DNA of 64,000 nt, taken from Actinomadura montaniterrae (GTDB lineage: Bacteria > Actinomycetota > Actinomycetes > Streptosporangiales > Streptosporangiaceae). Positions 32,824 through 40,525 of this stretch are shown here, piece by piece (positions within the stretch are counted from its first letter, which is position 1; each line of letters starts with the position of its first letter). A program made the position numbers and the translations under genes. Below the pieces are notes generated by a model that searched no databases, had not been told where the DNA came from, and saw only the letters and a program-made list of their open reading frames with translations. The stretch spans positions 62,001-126,000 of the forward strand of contig NZ_WBMR01000001.1 in the NCBI RefSeq assembly GCF_008923365.1. Direction: 5' to 3'.

Positions 32824-33699
32824 TCAAGCAGGGGATGAGTCGAGACCGATGTTGTCCAGCTCGGTCACGTCCTCTGGTGAGAGGGCAAGGCCCGCGCCGG
32901 CGATGTTCTCGCGCAGGTGTGCCGTCGACGACGTGCCGGGGATGAGCAGGATGTTCGGTGATCGCCGCAGCAACCAGGCCAGCGCGACGGACATCGGTGC
33001 CGCGTCCAGCCGGGCGGCGACCGCCGAGAGCGCCGACGACTGAAGCGGGGTGAAGCCCCCGAGGGGGAAGAAGGGGACGTACGCGACACCGTCGGCGGCG
33101 AGCCGGTCGATGAGCTTGTCGTCGTGCCGGTGGGCGAGGTTGTACATGTTCTGCACGCACACGATCGGCGCGATGCTCCGCGCCTCGGCGACCTGCCCTT
33201 CCGTGGCGTTGCTGACCCCGAGGTGGCGGATCAGTCCTTCCTGCTGGAGTTCGGCGAGCGTCTCGAACGCCTCGGCGAGCGAGCCTGCCTGGGGGCCTTC
33301 GGCGTTACCGAGCCGGAGGTTGACCAGGTCGAGTACGTCGAGCCCGAGGGAGTCGAGGTTGTCGTGGACCTGGCGGCGCAGATCGTCGGGTCGCCGGGCC
33401 GGGGGCCAGCCGCCCTGTTCGTCGCGGGTCGCGCCCACCTTGGTCACGATGTGCAGCGACGCGGGATAGGGGTGCAGTGCCTCGCGGATCAGCTCGTTGG
33501 TGACGCGCGGCCCGTAGGCGTCGCTGGTGTCGATGTGGGTGATACCGAGATCGACCGCTTCGCGCAGAACGGCCAGGGCGCCCTCGCGATCGGCGGGCGG
33601 CCCCATGACGCCCGGTCCGGCCAGTTGCATGGCGCCGTAGCCGAACCGGGTGACGGTCAGGTCCCCCAGGGTCCAGGTGCCGCCGGGCAGAGTGCTCAT
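32824..33699 (-). CDS. Aldo/keto reductase
   Basis: A protein of 291 residues with the AKR barrel pattern: FGYGAMQLAGPG, ITHIDTSDAYGPRVTNELI (catalytic Asp/Tyr region), LHIVTKVGA (Lys), IRHLGVSNAT and IPGTSSTAHLREN for NADPH binding. The start at 33699 follows AAAGG; the frame is open further up but overlaps the operator region. It is divergent from an HxlR regulator with two palindromes between them, the usual layout of a regulator and its redox target. Confidence 0.88.
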   Translation of the reverse strand: MSTLPGGTWTLGDLTVTRFGYGAMQLAGPGVMGPPADREGALAVLREAVDLGITHIDTSDAYGPRVTNELIREALHPYPASLHIVTKVGATRDEQGGWPPARRPDDLRRQVHDNLDSLGLDVLDLVNLRLGNAEGPQAGSLAEAFETLAELQQEGLIRHLGVSNATEGQVAEARSIAPIVCVQNMYNLAHRHDDKLIDRLAADGVAYVPFFPLGGFTPLQSSALSAVAARLDAAPMSVALAWLLRRSPNILLIPGTSSTAHLRENIAGAGLALSPEDVTELDNIGLDSSPA

Positions 33700-33768
33700 C
33701 CTTGTTGCCTTTCGTCGTACGGAAGGGGGTGGCGCCTGCGGCGTCCCTGCATCAGCATGGAAGAGGGG

Positions 33769-33801
33769 ACTTCCCAATGGGAAGTAGGCACCCTAGGGTG
33801 C
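33769..33801. promoter_or_regulatory. Two adjacent palindromes, likely HxlR operators
   Basis: ACTTCCCA-A-TGGGAAGT (33769-33785, perfect 8-bp arms) is followed 2 bases later by GCACCCTAGGGTGC (33788-33801, perfect 14-bp palindrome). Both lie between the divergent aldo/keto reductase and HxlR genes, about 30 bases before the regulator start. They probably bind the HxlR dimer and control both promoters. Confidence 0.6.
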
Positions 33802-33831
33802 GTAACCCACCCATCGGTGAGAGGTCGGTCA

Positions 33832-34278
33832 GTGACGACGATGAAGGCGGTCGAGAAGAGGGCCCAGGCCAAGGCGGAGTACAACGCGTTCCTGGCGGTA
33901 TGTCCGAGCCGGCAATTGCTCGACAGGATCTCCAACAAGTGGGTCGTCCTGATCCTGTGTGCGCTGGGCGGCGACAACAGCGCCCGCCAGGGCGAGGTGG
34001 CGAACGCGGACGGCCCGAAGGCGATGCGCTACTCCGAGCTCGCTCGCCTTCTGGCCGGGGTCAGCCAGAAGATGCTGACCCAGACGCTCCGGTCGCTGGA
34101 GCGCGACGGTCTGCTCACCCGTACCGTGACGCCGACCGTCCCCGTCACCGTCACCTACGAGCTGACCGACCTCGGGCTCTCGCTCCACCACCTGACGCGC
34201 GGGCTCAGAAGCTGGGCGCAGACGCACATGGACGAGGTCCTGGCGAACCGCGAGGACCACGACGCTCGCACCCGCTGA
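33832..34278 (+). CDS. HxlR-family winged-helix regulator
   Basis: A protein of 148 residues. GTG 33832 has GAGAGG 7 bases upstream; ATG 33841 is an alternative. The HxlR signature is CPSRQLLDRISNKWVVLILCAL, with the sensor Cys before the winged helix (MRYSELARLLAGVSQKMLTQTL, RTVTPTVPVTVTYELTDLG). Members sense aldehydes, quinones or redox stress through that Cys. The divergent aldo/keto reductase is the obvious target. Confidence 0.85.
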   Translation: MTTMKAVEKRAQAKAEYNAFLAVCPSRQLLDRISNKWVVLILCALGGDNSARQGEVANADGPKAMRYSELARLLAGVSQKMLTQTLRSLERDGLLTRTVTPTVPVTVTYELTDLGLSLHHLTRGLRSWAQTHMDEVLANREDHDARTR

Positions 34279-34327
34279 CGGACCGGGCGGGATCGTCCGC
34301 CGGGCACGCTGCCCGTTACCGAAGGTG

Positions 34328-34570
34328 ATGATGGACCCGCGACGCATAGCACTCAACCGGCGGCACAGCCAGGAGATGGGTTCGCTGTTCGCGAGATTCC
34401 TCGACGCCCATCCCGATGTCGAATCCGAGGTCCCCTCGGCCCAGATGACCGACGAGCAGGATGCCGCGTGGACGGAGTTCAGCGCCGAACTCCTTCGCCG
34501 TCACCAGGCCGAGCGCTCGGCTCTCGCCGACATCCTCGAAGCCGAACAACGCCAACGCGAAGCCCCATGA
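34328..34570 (+). CDS. Small helical hypothetical protein
   Basis: About 80 residues, acidic/basic mixed and strongly helical (FSAELLRRHQAERSALADILEAEQRQ). GAAGG lies just upstream; ATGs at 34328 and 34331 are both possible. No family recognised. Codon usage is GC-biased but less extreme than in neighbours. A 79-codon frame on the opposite strand is less likely because it lacks a ribosome site. Confidence 0.5.
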   Translation: MMDPRRIALNRRHSQEMGSLFARFLDAHPDVESEVPSAQMTDEQDAAWTEFSAELLRRHQAERSALADILEAEQRQREAP

Positions 34571-34588
34571 CCGAACGCTTCAGTCGGC

Positions 34589-34678
34589 CTAGGTGATCGT
34601 CAGCGCATAGCGGACCGAGGTTCGGAAGTCGCCGCTGTCACCCCGGATGACGACCTGGTGCTTGCCAGCGGCCAACGG
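34589..34678 (-). pseudogene. C-terminal scrap of a secreted PPC-domain-like protein
   Basis: About 28 codons ending in TAG read DPLAAGKHQVVIRGDSGD and then RYALTIT. This is the typical last strand pair of bacterial pre-peptidase C-terminal domains. Nothing upstream continues the protein. It directly abuts a remnant of an unrelated gene on the other strand, so this is a deletion junction. Confidence 0.45.
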
Positions 34679-34905
34679 GTCCGGCTCGTCCGTCCTCTCC
34701 CTCCGTTCGGGCACCGACCGCGCGGTCTTCGTCGGGGACATGCTGCACAGCCCCGTCCAAGACCCGCCGCGCCTTTCTCTCCCGCGCCGCCGAACAGCGA
34801 GAACTCATCATCCCGGCCCACTGGCCCGGACACGGGGCCGCCGAAATCCGAAAGAACGGGGACGGCTTCCGCATCACCGCATGGGGCGCCTTGCCTCGCG
34901 GTTGA
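34663..34905 (+). pseudogene. Remnant of an MBL-fold metallohydrolase
   Basis: Two frames carry the C-terminal part of a metallo-beta-lactamase-fold hydrolase. GSSVLSLRSG and DRAVFVGDMLHSPVQ lie in one frame (34663 to about 34770). RRAFLSRAAEQRELIIPAHW and DGFRITAWGALPRG lie in another, ending at TGA 34905. The metal-binding N-terminal half is missing and roughly 15 residues between the two parts are deleted. Not functional. Confidence 0.6.
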
Positions 34906-34933
34906 CCCGGCGTGGAGGACGCCGGAGCCTCGT

Positions 34934-36181
34934 TCAGCGGGCCGGCGTTTCCGTCGCGGACGGGCTCTCGGGTCCCCGGGGCGTTCGGCCGAAGTGCGGG
35001 GCCAGGAGGTGGGCCGACGTCTGACGGGTCGCGAGGACGATCGCGCCGAACACCTCGGCGCGGTCGCCGAGGCGGCTGCCGGTGACGGTGATGCCCTGGT
35101 CGAGCGGCGAGGGCAGGCGGTGCAGCAGCACGTCGCGGATCCCGTCCAGCAGCGGGCGGCCGACCCTGGCGACCTCGCCGCCGACGATCACCATCCGCGG
35201 TTCGAGCATCGCGCAGATGTCGGCCAGCGCCCGTCCGATCATGTGGCCGGCGTCGGTGACCACCCGCCGCGCCCCCGGATCGTCGGCGGCGAGCAGGGCC
35301 ACCAGATCGGCGATCGTGGTGTCCGGGCCGCGGGTGCGGGTGAACGCCGCCGTGAGCGCCCGCGCGCCGACGACGGTCTCCAGGCAGCCGCGGTTCCCGC
35401 AGCGGCAGACGTAGCCCCCGTCGACCACGGCGATGTGGCCGAGCTCGCCCGCGGCCCCGGTGGCGCCCTGGTAGGGGCGGCCGTCCAGGATCAGCCCGGC
35501 GCCCACCCCGTCGGACAGCATGACGTAGATCAGGTCGTCGACGCCGTGCCCCGCGCCGAAGGTCCACTCGGCGAGGGCGCCGAGGTTGGCGTCGTTGCCC
35601 ACGTGGACGGGCAGCCCGATGCGCTCCCTCAGGCGTTCCGCGACGTCGACGTCGGTCCAGTCGGACAGCATCGAGGGCAGGCTGAGCGTGTGCGACCGCG
35701 ACCGGACGGGAGCCGACACCGCGACGCCCATGCCGAAGACGCGCCCGGCGTCGCGCCCGACGGTGGCGACCAGGTCGAGGGCGGTGCCGGCGATGAAGTC
35801 CAGGGCCTCGTCCGGCCGGTGGTCGACGTCGATCTCGTGGTAGCGCTCGCCGAGCACGCCGCCGGACAGGTCGGCGAGGAGCACGCGGATGTCGGTGTGG
35901 CGCAGATGCACGCCGAGCAGCCCGCCGCCCTCCGGGTTCAGGGTGAGCGGGGTCGCGGGACGGCCTCCCCGGGGCGCGGACGGCACCGCGCCCTCCGCCG
36001 ACTCGGTCAGCACGCCTTCGGCCAGCAGGTCGTTGACGAGGCCGGAGACGGTCGTCCGGGACAGGCCGGTCGCCCGGGCGATGTCGACCCTGCTGATCCG
36101 GCCGTGCCGCCGGACGGCGTCGATGACCAGCAGCCGGTTGCGCGACCGCAGGGAGGTGAGGGAGCCGGGCGCATCGTCCAT
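34934..36181 (-). CDS. ROK-family transcriptional repressor
   Basis: A 415-residue protein. Residues 10-75 are a winged helix (RRHGRISRVDIARATGLSRT and following). The ROK sugar-kinase-like domain follows with GVAVSAPV, VGNDANLGALAEW and the zinc motif CRCGNRGCLE. Such XylR/NagC-type repressors sense sugars and control adjacent transport genes. It is divergent from a xylose-type binding lipoprotein, its probable target. Confidence 0.88.
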   Translation of the reverse strand: MDDAPGSLTSLRSRNRLLVIDAVRRHGRISRVDIARATGLSRTTVSGLVNDLLAEGVLTESAEGAVPSAPRGGRPATPLTLNPEGGGLLGVHLRHTDIRVLLADLSGGVLGERYHEIDVDHRPDEALDFIAGTALDLVATVGRDAGRVFGMGVAVSAPVRSRSHTLSLPSMLSDWTDVDVAERLRERIGLPVHVGNDANLGALAEWTFGAGHGVDDLIYVMLSDGVGAGLILDGRPYQGATGAAGELGHIAVVDGGYVCRCGNRGCLETVVGARALTAAFTRTRGPDTTIADLVALLAADDPGARRVVTDAGHMIGRALADICAMLEPRMVIVGGEVARVGRPLLDGIRDVLLHRLPSPLDQGITVTGSRLGDRAEVFGAIVLATRQTSAHLLAPHFGRTPRGPESPSATETPAR

Positions 36182-36248
36182 GGCCGCAACCCTACGAGGT
36201 TTATCCGTACTCCGTTCAAACTATGGCCATTTGTGGTCTCTTTTGTTC

Positions 36249-36278
36249 TTGACGCTGATTAACCGGCGTTTCTACAGT
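36249..36278 (+). promoter_or_regulatory. Putative sigma-70-type promoter for the binding lipoprotein
   Basis: TTGACG (36249-36254) and TACAGT (36273-36278) are separated by 18 bases in an AT-rich stretch about 50 bases before the lipoprotein gene. The run TTCAAACTATGGCCATTTG just upstream could hold the ROK operator. The divergent repressor begins 68 bases upstream. Confidence 0.45.
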
Positions 36279-36330
36279 TCAGCAAAGCCGGCGGCCGGGC
36301 AGGGCCCGCCTCCCACCCCTTGGAGTTGGC

Positions 36331-37455
36331 ATGCGCAAGAAGACATCGGCGCTGGTTGCCAAAGACACGGTCCTCCGCAAAGGCATCGTCTGCCTGACCG
36401 CCCTGACGGCGGCCGCGGCGGTCACCCTTTCCGCGTGCGGGGACGGATCCGACGACTCGGCCGGCCCGTCGAGTACGGCGGTGAAGGGGAAGGTCGGCGT
36501 GATCCTGCCCGACACGACCTCGTCCACCCGGTGGGAGAGCTTCGACCGGCCGTACCTGGAGCAGGCGTTCAAGGCGGCGGGCGTCCAGTACGACATCCAG
36601 AACGCGGAAGGCTCGACGCAGCGGTTCCAGACGATCGCCGACCAGATGCTCACGAGCGGGGTCAGCGTCCTGCTCGTGACCGGGCTCGACTCCAACTCCG
36701 CGGCGGCGGTGCAGCGCAAGGCCCAGTCGCAGGGCGTCAAGACGATCGACTACGACCGGCTGACGCTCGGCGGAGTGTCCGACTACTACGTCTCCTTCGA
36801 CAACGTCAGGGTCGGCGAGGAACTGGGCAAGGGCCTGCAGAAGTGCCTGGGCGACAAGGCGGCCAACATCGCCTACCTGGACGGCTCGCCGACGGACAAC
36901 AACGCCACGCTGTTCGCCCAGGGCGCGCACAACATCCTCGACAAGGTCTCCAAGTACAAGAAGGTGGCGGAGCAGCCGGTCCCGGACTGGAAGCCGGAGA
37001 AGGCGGCGACCATTTTCGAGCAGATGTACACCGAGCAGCACGGCAAGATCGACGGTGTCCTGGCCGCCAACGACAACCTCGGCAACGCCGCGGTGGCGGT
37101 GGTCAAGAAGAACGGGCAGGGCGGAAAGGTCGCCATCACGGGCCAGGACGCGACCTTGCAGGGCTTGCAGAACATCCTGGACGGCTCGCAGTGCATGACC
37201 GTCTACAAGCCCGTCAAGCAGGAGGCGGACGCCGCCTCCAAGCTCGCCATCTCCCTGCTGAAGGGCCAGAAGGGCGAGACGAGCGCCACCGTGAAGGACC
37301 CGCAGGGCAAGCGCGATGTGCCGTCCGTGCTGCTGATCCCGATCGGGATCTTCAAGGACAACGTCAAGCAGGTCGTCGACGACGGCTTCGTCAAGGCCGC
37401 CGACCTGTGCAAGGGCGCCTACGCGTCCAAATGCAAGGACGCCGGCATCCAGTAG
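36331..37455 (+). CDS. Sugar-binding lipoprotein, xylose-type (orphan)
   Basis: A 374-residue lipoprotein. Signal and lipobox: TLSACGDG with Cys at about residue 36. The mature protein has the periplasmic-binding fold of XylF/RbsB: KVGVILPDTTSSTRWESFDRP, LLVTGLDSNSAAAVQ, VKTIDYDRL, DGVLAANDNLGNAAV and KVAITGQDATLQGLQ. No ATPase or permease follows; the next gene faces the other way. It must use transporter parts encoded elsewhere, possibly the set that starts at 60921. Control by the ROK repressor is likely. Confidence 0.88.
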   Translation: MRKKTSALVAKDTVLRKGIVCLTALTAAAAVTLSACGDGSDDSAGPSSTAVKGKVGVILPDTTSSTRWESFDRPYLEQAFKAAGVQYDIQNAEGSTQRFQTIADQMLTSGVSVLLVTGLDSNSAAAVQRKAQSQGVKTIDYDRLTLGGVSDYYVSFDNVRVGEELGKGLQKCLGDKAANIAYLDGSPTDNNATLFAQGAHNILDKVSKYKKVAEQPVPDWKPEKAATIFEQMYTEQHGKIDGVLAANDNLGNAAVAVVKKNGQGGKVAITGQDATLQGLQNILDGSQCMTVYKPVKQEADAASKLAISLLKGQKGETSATVKDPQGKRDVPSVLLIPIGIFKDNVKQVVDDGFVKAADLCKGAYASKCKDAGIQ

Positions 37456-37491
37456 GCCCGAGCGACCACCCCTGGACGACACACCGCCGTT

Positions 37492-38334
37492 TTACCTGTG
37501 CGGTTCGTTCTGGCGGCGGGTGGCGTGGATGGTGCCGAGGAGGTCGAGGGCCTGGGCGTCGGCGCTGCCCGGCTCGGCGTGGTAGATCACGAGCTGCTGG
37601 CCGGGGGCGTCGCGTACGTCGAAGGCCTGGTAGGTGAGCGTGAGCGGGCCGACGTCCGGGTGCAGGAAGTGCTTGGCGTCCTGGGTCTTGCCCCGTACCG
37701 TGTGGGCGTTCCAGAGACGGGCGAAGTCCGCGCTCTGATCGGCGAGGGTGCGGACGAGCTCGGCCAGCCGCGGGTCGTCCGGGTCGGAGCCCGCCGCATG
37801 GCGGAGGTTGGCGACGGTGGCCTGGGCCGCCCGGTCCCAGTCGGTGTAGAAGCGCCGGCCGGCCGGGTCGAGGAAGGTCATGCGGGCCAGGTTGTCGGCC
37901 GGTTCGAACGGGGCGTAGAGGGCGTCGGCCAGAGCGTTGGCCGCGAGGATGTCCAGGGTCCGGTTCATCACGAACGCCGGGGTGTGGGGATAGCCGTCCA
38001 TCAACTGGCGCAGCGCCGGGCTGACCCGTTCGGCGGCCCGCGTGGAGGGCCGGTCGTCCGGGATGGTCCCGGCCAGCCGGAACAGGTGCGCCCGGGCGTC
38101 GGTGTCGAGGCGCAGCGCGCGGGCGAGGGCGTCGAGCACCTGGCCTGAGGGGTTGCGCTCGCGTCCCTGTTCCAGGCGGGTGTAGTAGTCGGCGTTCACT
38201 CCGGCCAGGACGGCGACCTCCTCGCGGCGCAGCCCGGCGACTCTGCGGGTCCCGTAGCTCGCCATGCCGACGTCTTCCGGCCGCAGGGCGGCGCGGCGCG
38301 CGCGCAGGAATTCCCCCAGGTGGTTGCCGTCCAT
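37492..38334 (-). CDS. XRE/MmyB-type transcriptional regulator
   Basis: A 280-residue protein. The N-terminal helix-turn-helix (FLRARRAALRPED, EEVAVLAGVNADYYTRLEQG) is followed by a MmyB-like PAS-fold ligand domain (AFVMNRTLDILAANALADAL, LLGTIHATRR). It is an actinomycete family that typically controls a neighbouring oxidoreductase. It is divergent from the SDR gene pair with a large palindrome between them. Confidence 0.88.
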   Translation of the reverse strand: MDGNHLGEFLRARRAALRPEDVGMASYGTRRVAGLRREEVAVLAGVNADYYTRLEQGRERNPSGQVLDALARALRLDTDARAHLFRLAGTIPDDRPSTRAAERVSPALRQLMDGYPHTPAFVMNRTLDILAANALADALYAPFEPADNLARMTFLDPAGRRFYTDWDRAAQATVANLRHAAGSDPDDPRLAELVRTLADQSADFARLWNAHTVRGKTQDAKHFLHPDVGPLTLTYQAFDVRDAPGQQLVIYHAEPGSADAQALDLLGTIHATRRQNEPHR

Positions 38335-38357
38335 GCGGCCAGGCTATGCGGCGGTCG

Positions 38358-38396
38358 CGTGTGCTGCCTGGGTGCGCCGCACCCAGGCAGCACACG
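38358..38396. promoter_or_regulatory. 39-base near-perfect palindrome between regulator and SDR genes
   Basis: Two 18-base arms (CGTGTGCTGCCTGGGTGC and its exact complement) flank a 3-base centre GCC. The element starts 24 bases before the regulator's start codon and lies about 100 bases before the SDR gene. It contains nested GTGC/GCAC half-sites. An operator for the MmyB-type regulator is the simplest reading; in RNA it would form a very stable hairpin. Confidence 0.6.
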
Positions 38397-38492
38397 TCCT
38401 GGTCGATGCCCTCTGACCTGCGCAGACTCGATGAAGCGGGCCAAAGCTCGCGGACCGAGCAGACGATGGCGAAGACGAATCCGGAGGACCCC

Positions 38493-39251
38493 ATGACGAC
38501 ACGACGACTCGCCGGCAGGGTCGCGCTGATCACCGGCGCGACCGGCGGCATCGGCGCGGCGACCGCCGAGCTCTTCGCCCGCGAAGGCGCCCGCCTCGTG
38601 ATCACCGACGTCGCCGACGGACCGCTGCGGGACCTGGCCCGCCGGATCGAGGCGCTCGGCGCGGAGGTCGTCGCCGCCCGCCTCGACGTCTCCTCGGCGC
38701 GCGAGTGGGCGGAGGCGATCACCGTCGTGCGCGAGCGCTTCGGCACCCTGAACGTCCTGGTGAACCTGGCCGGAATCGTGGACTGGCCGGGCATCGAGGA
38801 CACGGCGGAGGACGCCTGGGACCGCGTCATCGACGTGAACCAGAAGGGCACCTGGCTCGGCATGAAGGCGGCGATGCCGCTCCTGCGCGCGAGCGGCAAC
38901 GGCTCGGTGATCAACACCTCGTCGGTGCTCGGGCTCGTCGGCAGCGGCTCCGCCGCGGCCTACCAGGCGTCCAAGGGCGCGGTGCGCCTGCTGAGCAAGA
39001 CCGCCGCGGTCGAGTACGCGTGCCAGGGCGTGCGGGTCAACTCCGTGCATCCCGGGGTGATCGCCACGCCGATGATCCAGGAGATCCTGGACGAGCAGGG
39101 CGACCGGCAGCCCGACATCCAGCGCACCCCGATGCGCCGGGCCGGGCGCGCCGCCGAGGTCGCGCCCGCTTACCTCTTCCTCGCCTGCGACGACTCGTCG
39201 TTCGTCACCGGCTCCGAACTCGTGATCGACGGCGGGCTCACCGCGCACTGA
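38493..39251 (+). CDS. Short-chain dehydrogenase/reductase 1
   Basis: A 252-residue classical SDR: cofactor motif TGATGGIGAAT, NAG-type VNLAGIV (NLAG, a common variant), catalytic Ser in INTSSVLG and YxxxK in YQASKGAV. The Asp after the second strand (ITDVAD) suggests NAD(H). ATG 38493 is preferred because GGAGGA lies just upstream; ATG 38466 is an alternative. Probably one transcription unit with the next SDR, under the palindrome. Confidence 0.88.
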   Translation: MTTRRLAGRVALITGATGGIGAATAELFAREGARLVITDVADGPLRDLARRIEALGAEVVAARLDVSSAREWAEAITVVRERFGTLNVLVNLAGIVDWPGIEDTAEDAWDRVIDVNQKGTWLGMKAAMPLLRASGNGSVINTSSVLGLVGSGSAAAYQASKGAVRLLSKTAAVEYACQGVRVNSVHPGVIATPMIQEILDEQGDRQPDIQRTPMRRAGRAAEVAPAYLFLACDDSSFVTGSELVIDGGLTAH

Positions 39252-39277
39252 GCAGCCGGACCGAGCCGCTGTGGCTT

Positions 39278-39297
39278 GGTCCCGCGCCGCCGGGACC
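39278..39297 (+). terminator. Small GC hairpin between the two SDR genes
   Basis: GGTCCCG-CGCCGC-CGGGACC forms a 7-bp stem in the 72-base gap. No U-tract follows. It may reduce read-through from the first SDR gene to the second or protect mRNA ends. Confidence 0.3.
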
Positions 39298-39323
39298 CGG
39301 CCTGAGAAGGAAGGAAAAGACTG

Positions 39324-40091
39324 ATGACATCCGCGAATCCGTCCACCGGAACCGGCGAGTTCGCCGGAAAGGTCGCCCTCGTCACCGGGGCCGCGCGCGG
39401 CGTGGGCAGGGAGACGGCCGGGCTGCTGCACCGCCGTGGCGCCCGGATCGTCGCCGTCGATCAGCGGGAGGAGGTGGAGGATCTGGCCACGGAGTTTCCC
39501 GGCGTGCATCCGCTGATCGGCGACGTCGCGGACGAGGCGGTGGCCGCGCGGGCGGTGCGGCAGGCCGTCGAGATGTTCGGCGGTCTGGACATCCTGGTCA
39601 ACAATGCAGGCCGCGCCCTGAACAAGCCGATCACGGACACGACGGCGCGCGACTGGGACGCGCTGATGGCCGTCAACGCGCGCGGCGCGTTCTTCTTCGC
39701 CCGCGAGGCCTTCCGCGCGATGCGGGAGCGCGGCGGCGGCGCGATCGTGAGCACGGGCTCCTACGTCTGCACGGTCGGCATGCCGGACGGCGCCGCCTAC
39801 GCGGCGTCCAAGGGCGCCCTGGCCCAGCTCACCAAGGTCCTCGCCGTCGAGGGCGGCCCGCTCGGCATCCGGGCGAACATCGTGGCCGCGGGCGTCATCG
39901 AGACCGACTTCCTCGACACCTTCCGCACCGACAGCCGCGCATACCTGGCGTCCTTCGCCGGAGCGCAGCCGCTCGGCCGGGTGGCCCGGCCCGAGGAGAT
40001 CGCCGAGGTGCTCTGCTTCCTCGCCTCACCGCGTGCCGGCTTCGTCACCGGCGCCGTGGTCGCCGCCGACGGCGGCTTCACCGCGATATGA
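39324..40091 (+). CDS. Short-chain dehydrogenase/reductase 2
   Basis: A 255-residue classical SDR: TGAARGVGRET, VNNAGRAL, Ser in VSTGSYV, YAASKGAL. AGAAGGAAGGAAAAG lies upstream of the ATG. It is related to, but not a duplicate of, the SDR before it. The substrate is unknown; VAVDQRE after strand 2 indicates NAD preference. Confidence 0.88.
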   Translation: MTSANPSTGTGEFAGKVALVTGAARGVGRETAGLLHRRGARIVAVDQREEVEDLATEFPGVHPLIGDVADEAVAARAVRQAVEMFGGLDILVNNAGRALNKPITDTTARDWDALMAVNARGAFFFAREAFRAMRERGGGAIVSTGSYVCTVGMPDGAAYAASKGALAQLTKVLAVEGGPLGIRANIVAAGVIETDFLDTFRTDSRAYLASFAGAQPLGRVARPEEIAEVLCFLASPRAGFVTGAVVAADGGFTAI

Positions 40092-40316
40092 CGATCACGA
40101 ACGGCGGAACGCGGCCCCGTGTCGCCCTGCAACCCGATCTCGCCATGTCTCGACGTGCCTGAGCTGAATGTCTGCTTCTGAAGCGGCATAACCCGGGATG
40201 GATTCGGTGTCCGGACGCCGGTGGGACGACACACCTTGCCGTACTTGCTTAACTATGGACGATCTTGTCGTTACTGTCGTACCCCAGGGTCGGCGACGGG
40301 GTCACCGGAGGTAACG

Positions 40317-40514
40317 ATGCGGTCCGGACGGTGGGTGCTCGTCGTCTGGCTGATCATCGGAGCGCTCGCGGCGGGGCAGCGCCACTACTACGCCAAGTTC
40401 GACGGGAGCTGCGCCGATTTCGCCACGATCGGGATCACTCTGGTCTCCGGTCCGCTCAACTACATCGGCCTCAACCCCACCGCCTCCTGCAAGGTCCCCC
40501 AACCGAGCAAGTGA
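40317..40514 (+). CDS. Small membrane protein preceding the kinase-FtsK gene
   Basis: A 65-residue protein with a perfect ribosome site (GGAGG, 6 bases before ATG). One hydrophobic helix ([15 protein letters not shown]) is followed by a short exposed part with two Cys ([17 protein letters not shown]). It ends 11 bases before the kinase-FtsK start and is likely co-transcribed. No family recognised. Confidence 0.65.
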   Translation: MRSGRWVLVVWLIIGALAAGQRHYYAKFDGSCADFATIGITLVSGPLNYIGLNPTASCKVPQPSK

Positions 40515-40525
40515 AAGGCGGCGGG

